Below, piece by piece: positions 22,462 to 32,625 of a DNA stretch of 64,000 nucleotides. The translations under genes and the position numbers were made by a program. The stretch lies in the NCBI GenBank assembly GCA_019096155.1, contig JAHCVI010000003.1, forward strand, positions 1,178,001 to 1,242,000, given 5' to 3'. The number at the start of each line of letters is the position of its first letter. Positions within the stretch are counted from its first letter, which is position 1. The DNA is from Staphylotrichum longicolle (lineage: Eukaryota > Ascomycota > Sordariomycetes > Sordariales > Chaetomiaceae). The notes under the pieces were generated by a model. It was not told the origin of the DNA. It did not search any database and saw nothing but the letters and a program-made list of their open reading frames with translations.

Positions 22462-22770
22462 TTGAGTGGTGCAGACTGCCACGTACGGCCTGGACAGTTG
22501 CACCTGCATGAAGAAAAGCGATTGATTGTACCATCGGTGTCCTCCTCGCTGACCGGAGACGCGGCGAGGACTGAGGCGACGTCGTCGACACAGCTCATGG
22601 TGCAGGCTGCCGTCGACCAAATGAAGCAGATCTACGAAGTCAGCGAGGAGATCCAGAGAAAAGAGCGTGAGAGCCTCATTATAATGATTCTGATCACATT
22701 CCTGTTTGTGCTGCCGGGGTTGGGCGAGGGCTGGCGGCACTGACGGGCGTCGCCATGTTGGCACGCGGTA
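22462..22770 (+). pseudogene. Relic of a class V (GH18, killer-toxin-like subgroup) chitinase C-terminus
   Basis: The frame 22462-22743 ends with an amphipathic helix plus hydrophobic stretch (EVSEEIQRKERESLIIMILI, then TFLFVLPGLGEG). This resembles the conserved non-catalytic C-terminal region of large fungal GH18 chitinases. It stops at 22743, but in a shifted frame the DNA continues GLAALTGVAMLARG, the expected continuation. One additional G in the GAGGGC run near 22727 would join them. No catalytic GH18 or LysM exon is visible upstream, so this is a detached fragment. Confidence 0.4.
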
Positions 22771-23144
22771 AGCGGAATGATTTCACTAACCCAGTTGGTT
22801 TTGTGTTGTTGTCAATGAAGAAAATGGAAGCATTAACCGCCCCAGGACCATCCAGTATAGGAGCGAAGAGAAAGTAAAGAAAGTCTATGATAGTTGTGAA
22901 GTGGATGACACCTTCTCAAGCATGTATGTAGGTGCTGGCGAGTAAGCGGGTGCCAATTGTAGAGGTACGTGGGGAGTTGGTTGCATAGAGAAGGCGTTGG
23001 ACCTGATCAAGCAGCAGACTTCTGTTTTTCTTTTTTTAAAAATCAAAAAGATTGAACAAGGACAAAAACACAAAAAGCTCACTGGCTAGGTGTCCGTCCG
23101 CGTCCGGAGGATCTAGCCAGCTACGAAAACCCGTTTGGATTTTA
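22771..23144. other. Intergenic spacer
   Basis: A short open stretch at about 22817-22945 has some protein-like composition but no start, splice partner or family. Nothing else was seen. Confidence 0.4.
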
Positions 23145-23250
23145 CTCCCGCCCAGGATCGAACCCACTCCCTTTCGGGTGTGAGGATCTCTGCTTCAGGC
23201 GCGCCCGTCGCAGAGCTCCCCTCAATACCACTCGGCCACTGGCCGGCGGG
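23145..23250 (-). other. tRNA-like element (Ser/Leu type, degenerate)
   Basis: On the minus strand the order is that of a class II tRNA. There is a D-arm-like GTGGCCGAGTGG, a long paired stem (CTCTGC with GCAGAG), a variable-arm-like hairpin CAC-A-CCC-GAAA-GGG-A-GTG, and the B-box-like GGTTCGATCC. The terminal CCCGCC...GGCGGG segments could pair. The T-stem pairs poorly and the anticodon loop is not identifiable, so I regard it as a tRNA pseudogene or tRNA-derived element rather than a functional tRNA. Confidence 0.35.
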
Positions 23251-23409
23251 TGAGGGGGAGGCGGTGATTGTGAGAATGCGGGAAATTGTATATCTACTGC
23301 CCTTGCCTCCTTCCTGGTTCCAATCATAGCATGGGCAAAATTCGCACCTTCCATTCCCTGCTCTCCCATCCCAATCCCCCCACATCAACCCAACTCCAGG
23401 CAATGTTCC

Positions 23410-24517
23410 TCACTTCAGCTTCCGCTGCCGCTCCTCCTCCCGCAACACCCCCTCCAGCTTCTTCATCCCAATCATGCGGTACATGACAAAATCCAGCAGC
23501 CACTCGCCAAACCAAGTCGACAGCCACACCTTGCCCGCCCAACCGCCCGCCCCCAACCAATCGGGCCGCCCGAACCAGGCCCTCAGAATCAGCGGCCACT
23601 CCCTCGCGAGCGCCTTGGCCACCAGCTTCCTCGCGTACGTCTCGGTATCCACCGTGGCGTTGTTCTGCGAGAAGGTCAGCCGCCTCTCAAAGATGCCGCG
23701 CACCCGCTCGTAGATGCTGCCCGGCGGCAGCGTGCGGTGCGTCTTGCTCGCGATCTGCGAGCGCACGGTGCCCGTCATGGCGACCATGACGCGCACGCCA
23801 AAGGGCTTGAGCTCGAGGCGCAGGGTGCGCGAGTACGACGTCACGGCGCCCTTGCTGGCGCAGTAGACGGAGCCGAAGACGTAGGGGGTGATGGCGGCCA
23901 GCGAGGCGATGTTGATGATGAGGCCCCGCGCGGCGATCAGCAGGTCGGCGAAGGCGGCGCACATGGCCATGACGCCGAAGACGTTGGTCTCGAAGGTCTC
24001 GCGGACGTCCGGGATGGAGATGTCGGTGGCGGGGTGGGTGTGGGTGCGGCCGCTGTGTGAGAGCCGGGGGCGTCAGTGGGGCTGCTGCTTGCGTGGGAAG
24101 GGTGGGGAGAAGGGGGGACGGACGCGTTGTTGACGAGAATGTCAAGCTTGCCGCCAGTGAGTTTGGCAACCTCGTCGTGGCAGGTCTTGATGCTCTCTTC
24201 GTTGGTGACGTCCAGGGGGAGGGTGGTCATGCCGAGGGCAGCCATCTCGGAGAGAACGGCCGGATTGCGGGCCGTCGCAATGACGTGCACGCCTGGCAGG
24301 GCATCAGCAATCTGAGACTAGAAGGCTCGTGAGAAATCAAAGGCTCGATACCCTTGGCGTGGAACTCCATGCACAAAGCATGACCGATGCCTCCCGGGGT
24401 GCAACTACACGTGGAGGATGAAAGTCAGTGGTCGTGTCAAGGGTCAAGTGTGCGACTTTGTGTCTGGAACACGTACCCGGTAATGAGCACCGTCTTTTGG
24501 CCTGGCCGAGGACCCAT
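23410..24517 (-). CDS. Short-chain dehydrogenase/reductase, AYR1-like
   Basis: Four exons (24477-24517, 24352-24404, 24124-24292, 23410-24052) join in phase through GT-AG introns of 72, 59 and 71 nt, giving 301 residues. Splicing restores every SDR landmark: cofactor motif TGCTPGGIGHAL, the acidic DV after the fourth strand, NNAG, catalytic Ser in NIAS, and the YCASK (YxxxK) pair. The last 60 residues are hydrophobic and basic (WFGEWLLDFVMYRMIGMKK), as in ER/lipid-droplet 1-acyldihydroxyacetone-phosphate reductases. That enzyme makes lysophosphatidate for glycerolipid synthesis. Other SDR substrates are possible. Confidence 0.85.
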
Positions 24518-26303
24518 GTTGACTGCAGTTGCGCTGATTAGGGTGTCAAGGGGGGACGTTTGGGTGTACAGAGATACGATTAACATGAGCAGAGATGAGG
24601 TCGGATTTGAGTTTGAGCTCGAGCTTCAGACCCCACCTGCGTGGGGATGCCGAGGCATCTGCTGATCCCGGGTTAGGGTCGACATCGTCACTTCCTCAAC
24701 TGCCTTCTCTGGCAGGCCGGGAAGTCGTATTCCACAATGCTTCCAACTTGGAATCTGCGAGGAAACAGAGTGAAGCATACCAGGAGCATCCGATGAGTCC
24801 GGCCAACACCATTTCCCGTCCTTCTTACTGCCCCAGGCCTAGCCCAAACGGATCAGGTGCAGATGAGAGACTGGGGTTAGGGTTGCCGCAAACCCGAGAT
24901 TCAACCCCTCCCAAGGCCTGAACTTGTCGTGTGCTGTGTCCCCTGACGAAACCATCACAATTGAGATGACATCCAACGTCAAGGTATGTATCTCGGCCGT
25001 GCACTTCATGCGACTACGCTTCATCCGTGACCTGTGCGCCCACCACCACCGAACCCTGCGCAGCTTTCATCGCATGCGAATTGGTTTCACCAGTTGCGAT
25101 GGTTGTCTGACTTGTCTCTGTAAGTCATTACCCATCCAAGGCGGTGCAAAGCATTCCTGCCATCACATTCCAGTTCGCGACGCCAACGTCAGATGAGCGC
25201 CGTCGGATGGGCTCACGGCCGGCACCTTGTGCACTGAGAAACCCAACCGGGAAATCGTCGTTGAGATGCGGACAGCCAAGGCATCCGCCAAGACCAGCAT
25301 GTGCTCAGCCCGATTGGGTTCCTGGCATCACCGCCGCATGGGCTCAGCCCGGTGCAGTGGTTGGCCGTTGGAGACGACCCTGAAACTTTGAGGGGGGTTT
25401 ATCGTCATCAGCACTCGGGCGGCGAGGTCTGAGTTCTCACGGCTGGCATCCTGGATGAAGGTGGGGGAAGCAAAGAAACAACTGAGCCTCGTAAGTCGCA
25501 AGATGTGCCCGGATGTGGAATTTGGTCTTGTTCAGAGGAGAACGGAAATATAGAGAGGGAGGGCGCTGACAACTTTTGAGAAGCGAACGACTCAAGATGC
25601 AGGTTGCAGGTTGATGAGAATTGATACCGTTTGGCACAGACGGTGCTCATTGAGTGGTGGAACGTGACAGGCGAGATTACAGCTTGATCTGCGTATCACC
25701 CCGGAAGCGAGGCTAGCTCCCGGACGCCCTCTCCTCGCATCAGGAGATCGCGGTGTTGGAGACTGTTGGTGGTTTGGTGAAGATGAAGCAACTGACCCTG
25801 CATGGTGGGGGCCGTTGGTGCGTGGGGCATGCGCAGGGGGGAACAGCCCTGAGCTGTTTTTGGCATGTGGGTGCCGTGATACTGCGCCGCACCTTGCTCC
25901 TCCGTCAGGCTCTCCGGGTCTGCAGGCACCAACAGACCGGCACAATCCCCGAGACTAGGTTGGTGGCTGGTTTCATCGGCCCCAGGATCCTGCGCGTCAT
26001 GGACAAGTTCCCCGGGCACAGATCTGCCTTGCATCCGCCATCCATCCGCCGTCCGGGAAGTCGTCCGACCCGGATGCCATCCAAGCGCATGGGTGCTTTG
26101 CCCCTCCCAAGGAGAAGGATGAGGAGAAGGGGTGGTATACTGGGAGCGATAAGATGCTCAGATCGTCCATATGCCGCCGTTGTGCAAGATGTTAAAGCAG
26201 ATGATCTTCGCCGTCCCTCTGGTCGGGACCACGCGATTCCTGATCGCTCTTGTTTTGCCCGCCCCAACAGACTGATGGAGTTCGTCGACGCCACCCGGGC
26301 TCC
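24518..26303. other. 1.8 kb divergent intergenic region
   Basis: It separates the SDR (minus) and the membrane-protein gene (plus), so both promoters lie here. Frames at 25592-26346 on both strands overlap and lack any family signature. Confidence 0.5.
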
Positions 26304-27803
26304 ATGTCAGCTCCAACTGCAGTTCACGGCGGCACGGCGCCGCTAGCTGCACTCACATCGGTTTTTACACCGCCGTGCCCCACGTCCTGGCTCCTGACGA
26401 CCACCAGGTTGCTCTCCCAGTATCCGGCTTTTCCGACGACGGGCCCAACATCGTGCGACCCGCCCTCCTGGAGGACGAACATCGCCGGGGCTGGCTTTCA
26501 ATACTACTCACCCGCCATCTGCCCCCGCGGCTTTGTTGTCGGTCCCAACTGTGGCATCACCAAGACACGGACAGACGAAGGATTCCCTGCCATCGCGCCC
26601 GGCGAGACTGTTGCGTACTGCGTGCCTGTTGGGTTGACCTGCACCACAGACGTCACCGACTTTCGTGGAGGTGTCTGGGGCTTCGCGCGGGCTGCCACAA
26701 CAGCTGGCGCGCTCGTCACAGTCGGACCAGCAATCCAGATTCGATGGGTGGAAGCGGACCTCAGCATGCTCGAGACACATCCCCTCACACCCGGCCTTAA
26801 ACTGGGCAGGGCTACCGCCGAAAGCACACTGCCCGTCGCCCCGCGGCCCTCCACAACTAGCCTCGTCACATCGACCATCAAGACATCCGAGAGACGGCCA
26901 GCGCCGACAGGGACCGACGAGACATCCTCAGCCACTTTGATCATCGACAGTACGACCAGCAGCCCGGACGAGACTCTGACCCTGATACACGAAACCGGAG
27001 GTTCCACAAGCACCCTCAGTCCGTCCAACACAGCATCAAGCAACTCCAATGGAAGCGGAGGACTTGGGTCGCTCGACCGGACGACGAGCATCGTGGTCAT
27101 CGTCGTGGTCACCGTGGTGGCGGGCATCGCGCTCTGGGTGGGCGCGTTCCTCATGGTCCGGCGGTACAAGAAAGCCGCCGCCCGACGGCGCGGATCGCAT
27201 GCAAGGAAAAGTAGCGACGAGTCGGCCCTGGTGGGTGCAGGCCGTCAGACGAGGGCAAGCTCATTGGCACCGACCTCAATGGTCAGCCCCATGTCGGAGC
27301 TCGAGTCCGGCCCTCCAGCGATTGGCAGCACACCAAACCCGGCCGAGCTCGAGGGCGACAATCTCGTTCCGCCGGTGGCGCGGGGATGGATGCAGCGGGG
27401 ATCGCGGCTCAAGAGCGCGCATCTGCAGCCGCCGCCGTACTCGCCGCGGTCGTTTCTGTCGTCGGGGTCCACGCGCCGCACAGTCCGGGAGTCGTTTGGC
27501 GAGAAGGTCAATGATCCCGCGGCGGCACTCGGCAGGCTGAAGATCCCAAACCCACTCTCTATGGGACGGCCATCGCCGAGCTCGGCGAGCCCCAGGGCGC
27601 TCAGCTTTTGGCGACTGCCGCGGAGCCCGAGGAGTCCATCTGGTCATTCCGGTGCAGGGCGATTGAGCGCGCACTTGCCCAAGCCGACTCCCAGGTCCGG
27701 GCTGAGCGAGAGTGCGTCAAGAGTCAGTACGCCGGGACGAAGGGACCCGGGGTGGCACGACGGTGCGCAAGAGCCGGGCACGCAGCGTGATGCAACGCCC
27801 TGA
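26304..27803 (+). CDS. Single-pass membrane protein with Cys-rich fungal ectodomain
   Basis: The intronless frame from the ATG at 26304 encodes 499 residues. The N-terminal part (about residues 20-130) has the layout of fungal surface proteins: FTPPCPTSW, a YYSPAICPRGF block, and paired Cys in VAYCVPVGLTCTTD. A Ser/Thr-rich stretch leads to one transmembrane helix (IVVIVVVTVVAGIALWVGAF, about residues 260-283), then a basic stop-transfer RRYKKAAARRR. A Ser/Pro-rich cytoplasmic tail of about 200 residues follows. A clear cleavable signal peptide is not obvious. The layout fits a wall-stress-sensor or adhesion-like role, but this is inference. Confidence 0.75.
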   Translation: MSAPTAVHGGTAPLAALTSVFTPPCPTSWLLTTTRLLSQYPAFPTTGPTSCDPPSWRTNIAGAGFQYYSPAICPRGFVVGPNCGITKTRTDEGFPAIAPGETVAYCVPVGLTCTTDVTDFRGGVWGFARAATTAGALVTVGPAIQIRWVEADLSMLETHPLTPGLKLGRATAESTLPVAPRPSTTSLVTSTIKTSERRPAPTGTDETSSATLIIDSTTSSPDETLTLIHETGGSTSTLSPSNTASSNSNGSGGLGSLDRTTSIVVIVVVTVVAGIALWVGAFLMVRRYKKAAARRRGSHARKSSDESALVGAGRQTRASSLAPTSMVSPMSELESGPPAIGSTPNPAELEGDNLVPPVARGWMQRGSRLKSAHLQPPPYSPRSFLSSGSTRRTVRESFGEKVNDPAAALGRLKIPNPLSMGRPSPSSASPRALSFWRLPRSPRSPSGHSGAGRLSAHLPKPTPRSGLSESASRVSTPGRRDPGWHDGAQEPGTQRDATP

Positions 27804-28202
27804 CACGAGCAGTGCATGATGAAAGGAGGCGACGATGATCGCTGCCGTTCGCCCAAACAGGGCATCTTGGCGGCCCTCGGATAAGTGCCGATAAGCCCAC
27901 CTTTACCCACCCCGCCCTGGCCAGAACCCCGCAACGACATCACTTGCACACAGTCAGGAATGACATCTTCGGACGACGTGTGATAAAAGTCCAACACGTT
28001 CCCGTCTAGACCAAACACGAAATCTCTCCCACAACGATTTCAATTTCTTGCAGGACTCGAGTCTTTGTGAGAAACCACACCACGCCTCCTCAAACCCCAC
28101 GAACCATCCTCTTCTCAAGGCTTACCCGCTTCAAACTCACGTCCTGACTTACACGCAAACCACCATCTCCACCTCATCCAATTTCGGCACCTCCCAACGA
28201 AA
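27804..28202. other. Intergenic spacer
   Basis: 3' flank and 5' leader between two plus-strand genes. No gene recognised. Confidence 0.4.
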
Positions 28203-28631
28203 ATGACCACCCACCCCGCGCCCTCCATCACCCCCGACCCGGATCTCACCACCACCCTCCTCGCCTCCCCCAAACACCACCATCACCACCACCACCACCA
28301 TCACCAACATCAACACCACGAATCTTCCCCTCAGGGCAACCCCCAACAACAAGAACAACAACAACACCAATCCGGAGACTGCCAATGCCACTCCAAGTCG
28401 CCCTCCCCCTCCCAGACCCAACAACAAGACGATGACCCCTCCGCCGCCCGCGCCATGTCCCACACGGGCGCGTGGAAGCCCGCCCTCGACCGCCGCCAGA
28501 GCTGGGACGCCCAGGAGTGGAAGCACGACCTGCAGACGCGGCAGTACGTGACGGGCACGCGGCCCGACTGTGCGGCGCTGGGGAAGGGGGCGGGCGGGGG
28601 AGGCGGGGCGGGGGGGTTCTCCGAGGTTTGA
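28203..28631 (+). CDS. Small His/Gln-rich protein with fungal WKP-DRRQSWD-K-E motif
   Basis: The frame from ATG 28203 gives 142 residues. A low-complexity N-terminal half contains ten consecutive His, then QHQHHE and Gln runs. The C-terminal half carries GAWKPALDRRQSWDAQEWKH followed by a Gly-rich end with terminal GFSEV. That motif and the short FSE/FTE ending resemble a family of small fungal proteins of unknown function. No signal peptide or membrane segment. The His run could bind metal, but nothing shows that it does. Confidence 0.65.
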   Translation: MTTHPAPSITPDPDLTTTLLASPKHHHHHHHHHHQHQHHESSPQGNPQQQEQQQHQSGDCQCHSKSPSPSQTQQQDDDPSAARAMSHTGAWKPALDRRQSWDAQEWKHDLQTRQYVTGTRPDCAALGKGAGGGGGAGGFSEV

Positions 28632-29457
28632 GTTTCATGTTCTAGTTTGTGGGATGTTGTTTAGTTTTGTGTCTTTTTTTCGTTTTTTCTTTCTTTTCCT
28701 TCTTTGTGTATTATTTTTGGGATATGACTGGGGAGGTGGTTCATGTATGACTTTGGCGATGCGGCGGCGGGTTTCTTTTGTGATGGGATGGTGAGGGGTG
28801 GCTGCATGGGTTAGTGGATTGAACTCGCAGCGTCTTTTCTGGGTTCTCTTACGCTCCTTGCGAGACGAGTTGCCGGAAGGGGTTTGACTTCGAGATGACG
28901 AGAGACGAGAAAACTGTTTCATTTGTATTGCTGGAGATGCCACGGACGAGGGACAATGGAGTTACGTTTTCTGTCAGGGGTGGTGGATCAAAAGAAACGC
29001 ACGACGCCGAGGTGCTCAAATTGTTTGGAAAAGGGAGCCGACACAATCATTAAGACATTGGAATGAGAGAGCTCTGTTGCACGACCACATCCATACGCAC
29101 TCGTCAACACATGTGAGATGTCACCCAAAAAACAGACTGCAACGCGAAAATGATTTGGTATACACTCTGTGAGCTGAACGCAAGAGCTAACCACAAAACA
29201 CACGACAACAAAAAAAAAAACCCCGGGTATGCACGGTCTGATCCGGCTTGTCATGTATAAGCGATCGTGCGACGCCAGTGTGCCCTCCCACCCCCAATCC
29301 CCTGCCCCCCAGTTTCCGTCCAAGCCAATTCTCCATGGTGCCTCCTGTACGCCCACCACCGGAAGAACGCCAAAGCCAAGTCATGCCCAACCCTTAACTA
29401 AGAAAGAGACAAAAAAAATGAAAACGTGCGTAAGTGATACCCGCTGTCATATCCTCC
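28632..29457. other. Convergent intergenic region
   Basis: Both flanking genes end here. Poly-T and poly-A tracts at about 28674-28710 and 29208-29220 are consistent with 3' ends. No gene seen. Confidence 0.45.
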
Positions 29458-29691
29458 TCACAGCCGCCTCTGTGCCTTCACCTCCGTCTTTCCATTCCTG
29501 AAATACTCCCCAACCACACCAAGCGCATACGACACCCCCGCAACCCACACCGCACCCACCGCCACCCTCTTCACCACACTCCGCTTCTTCCTCCCCGTCC
29601 CGGTCTCGTTCTGCTCCCCCGTTCCCTCTCCCACCCCATCCTCCTCCTTCCTCACCTTTTCCCATTCCCCAACCACCGCCTCCGCCTCCGC

Positions 29692-29722
<31 letters not shown>

Positions 29723-32625
29723 GCAGCACCCCTCACAAACGGCGGCGGCAGGTCATAGTTCACAAACCCCGTCGGGCTCGCAAACCGCCCCGCCGCGACG
29801 GGGTAGTAATAATCGTCCCTCCGCTCCGCGCCGCCGCCGCCGGTCATGTCGATCGGATTCACCACCCCGACACTCTTTGCCTTCGCCTCCTTGTTTTCAT
29901 CGACGGCAACAGCAACGTCGGCGTCCCGCACCTTGCGAAAGATCAACACGTCCCCGCTCCCCGCGACAATCTCGAACCCCTCGCGCCGAAGGGGCGCAAA
30001 GTGGGGGAAGAACTTGGCCGGGTTGGAGATGCGGAGGAGGACCTCGGCCGGGGTCAGCGGGGTGGCCGTGTCGGGGATGGCCGAGGTGGTTTCGGCCGTG
30101 GCGATGGACTGCATGGTCGGGTCGTAGACGAGGATTTTGTAGAGGGCTGGCTGCGGTGGCGGTGATGATGATGCCGCTGCTGCTGTGGGTTGTGACGGTG
30201 CCGGTGCTACTGCTGGTGCTGCTGGTTGTGAGACTGGGGAGGAGGTGGGGTTAGCGGTTGGCGAAGGCGTGGTGGTGGTGGCAGGGGAAGAGGAGGAGGA
30301 GGTAGAGGTGGTGGTGGGGGTGGTTGGTTGTCCTACGGTCTTGGTGGTGGTCGCGCAGCGGTCTAGGGCTGGTTGGACGGTGCCAGAGGTAGAGCTTGGC
30401 TCCGGGATGGGGTAGTGCGTGGACCAGGACTTGGCAAAGTCCTCGGGGAAGTCGCGGACGTAGTTCCCTGTCATTGGACGGGCCGCGCTTGAAGGGATGT
30501 CGGACTCGGCTGCAGCCTGGGCCATCAACTCCTCCACCGTTTTACGGTAGGGGGTTGTGAATGTCTCTTCGGCCGTTGGGTCTTCCGTAGGCTTTCCGTC
30601 CGGCTCGTTCCACCGCACGGCTTGGTACTTGCGCAGCTCTGCCGGGTCGTAATCCTCATATGTCGAAGACGAGGGTTCTGCGCGCTCATCGAGGGGGACT
30701 GTCTTGTAACCCTCGAGATCGGGAGCAGTTTTGCTCGGCTGAGAGTCTTGCGGCAACGGCCGGGTTTCGACGTCTTCATAGCCAAAGGCCTCGTGGTTGG
30801 CGAGATCCTCGTCTTCCTTCTGAGCGTCCAGCGCAGTCTCAGCTTCGGCGGCGTATTTGCCGTCGGGTTCGTGGCTGCGGAAGGCCTGGTACATTTGGGC
30901 ATCGGCCGGCCTGGCAGGAGACGAGTCCCTCAAAGCGTACTTCCCATCAGGCTCGTGGCTGCGGAATGCTCCGTATGTGGCCAGCTCGTCTGCCTCGGCC
31001 TTCTCGGGATGGTGGGCCGCATACTTTCCGTCAGGTTCGTGGCTGCGGAATGCTCCGTATGTCGCCAACTCATCTGAGTTGGGCTTCTCCTCGGCATGGT
31101 TAACGGCGTATTTTCCGTCGGGCTCGTGACTCCGAAACGCCTTGTATTTGGACAACTCCGCCACATCTTGCTGCGGCTCCTCGTAGGACGCGGCATACTT
31201 GCCGTCCGGTTCGTAGGAAAAGAAGGGCTGGCGGTACTTGGCCAGCTCCTCTGCGTCGTGCTCAGGCTCGACGTGATTGGCAGCATACCTCCCGTCTGGT
31301 TCATGAGAGAGGAAGGGTTTCCGGTACGACTCCAACTCTGCCTCGTCGGGCGCCTCGGTGTATTCCGCCGCATACTTGCCGTCTGGTTCATGACTCCGAA
31401 CGGCCCCGTAGCTGTTCAGTTCTTGCGGGTCGACGGAAACGTCCGGCTCGACCTTGTACCTGCCATCGGGCTCGTGACTCCGCACCGCGCCGTAGAGGTC
31501 CAACTCTTGGGGGTTTGCCGGTGGCTCCGACTCAGTCTTGTACTTGCCATCAGGCTCATCCGCGTTGACAGCGCCATACTTGCTCAAGTCTTCATTCTTG
31601 GTAGCTGGGTGCTCGTCTGCCGGTGTGCCGGCTGGCTCCTGGTATCGGACTGCCGTGTACTGGTGCAGATCCTTGTAGTCAGGAGTATCCAGGTGTTGAC
31701 TTGACGAGATGGTGTCATTCCGGTGCCACTGGACCTCTTCGTGTTTCCAGTTCAGCGTGTCGAGGAGGGTCGAGCGAGGAGCGCCGTAATGGTTGATGAC
31801 TGGTGGCTTCTTCTGAGTGTCGGCAGCTGCCCGATGAGACTCGGTGACTGGGTCCCACAGCTTCCCCTGGCCATACATCTTGAGCTCCGCCTCGGGTGGC
31901 GGTCCGTCGGAGAAAATGGGAGGCTTGGTGCCCTCGATCTCAGGCGCCCTGAACGGCTCAAAAATAGACCTATAAGGCTTGAATTTCCTGATTGGAATCT
32001 CGACTTCCTGGTCCGAGGTCGAGTATGTGGTGTCCGGTGACTCCTTGAACACCTTGCGGTTCGTGATGGGATCGATGACAAAATCGGCATCAGCGTTGTC
32101 ACGCAAGGCCGAAGCCACATTGGCCTGGGTCATGCGGCCGGTCGTCTTGGCCCGCTGTTCCATCTTACCACCAAACAGCAGATGCTCCAAAGGGGCTCTT
32201 TCGACATCCTCGATATTCTGGCCTGGGCGGATGCCCTCTGGGTTGTCTGGCGTTCTCCTTGGCGATGCATGCGTGTTCAGATACCGTCCGGCGCCTTGGC
32301 TGCCCCTGCGATCCGAGGACCAGTAGTTGGTGACGGCCCGTTTGAGCGTCGATTTGGCATCCTCGGCGAGGGTGTGCTTGTCGCACGATCGCCAGCGGTA
32401 GAGGTTGGCGCAGTACTTGTATCCGTTGGACTGATGACGCGCGTAGGCATCTGGGCGGAAATAGGGCTCCAGGTAGGAGGACAGACAACCGAACCGATAG
32501 GTCCTTGTCTGCTGCCGGCAGTGGTGCGGAATAGTGGCGGTCCCAAAGCCGCCGAGGGCGACAGGAGGAAGAGCCTTGGGGTGGCGGCCACCCCGGGCGA
32601 AAGTAGAAGCAACGGTTAACGACAT
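29458..32625 (-). CDS. Large EPDGKY-repeat protein, probably mitochondrial
   Basis: A single intronless frame from ATG 32625 encodes 1055 residues. The N-terminus is rich in Arg, Ser and Thr without acids, suggesting a mitochondrial presequence. A conserved block (about 40-110) contains paired Cys and the YRFGCLSSYLEPYF segment. Residues about 330-680 form an array of roughly ten 28-36-residue repeats with core RSHEPDGKYA, each preceded by an E-L-x-x-Y-x-A element. A Ser/Thr/Pro-rich linker and a conserved domain (about 830-900) follow. Near the end are a nine-Gln run and one hydrophobic segment (AVGAVWVAGVSYALGVVGEY) that could be a membrane anchor. Similar fungal proteins are usually called serine/threonine-rich; function unknown. 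Confidence 0.75.
30595..31660 (-). repeat. Array of about ten EPDGKY coding repeats
   Basis: Repeats are recognisable by GAGCCCGA(C/T)GG-type codons for EPDG(K/R)Y, spaced about 84-110 bp and always in frame. The outermost copies (QEPAGT and EPDGKPT) are diverged, while the central copies are nearly identical in the RSHEPDGKYA core. Confidence 0.75.

Noticed and set aside
25592..26346. Overlapping frames on both strands between the SDR and the membrane-protein gene
   Set aside because: Mutually overlapping, without motif or consistent intron structure.
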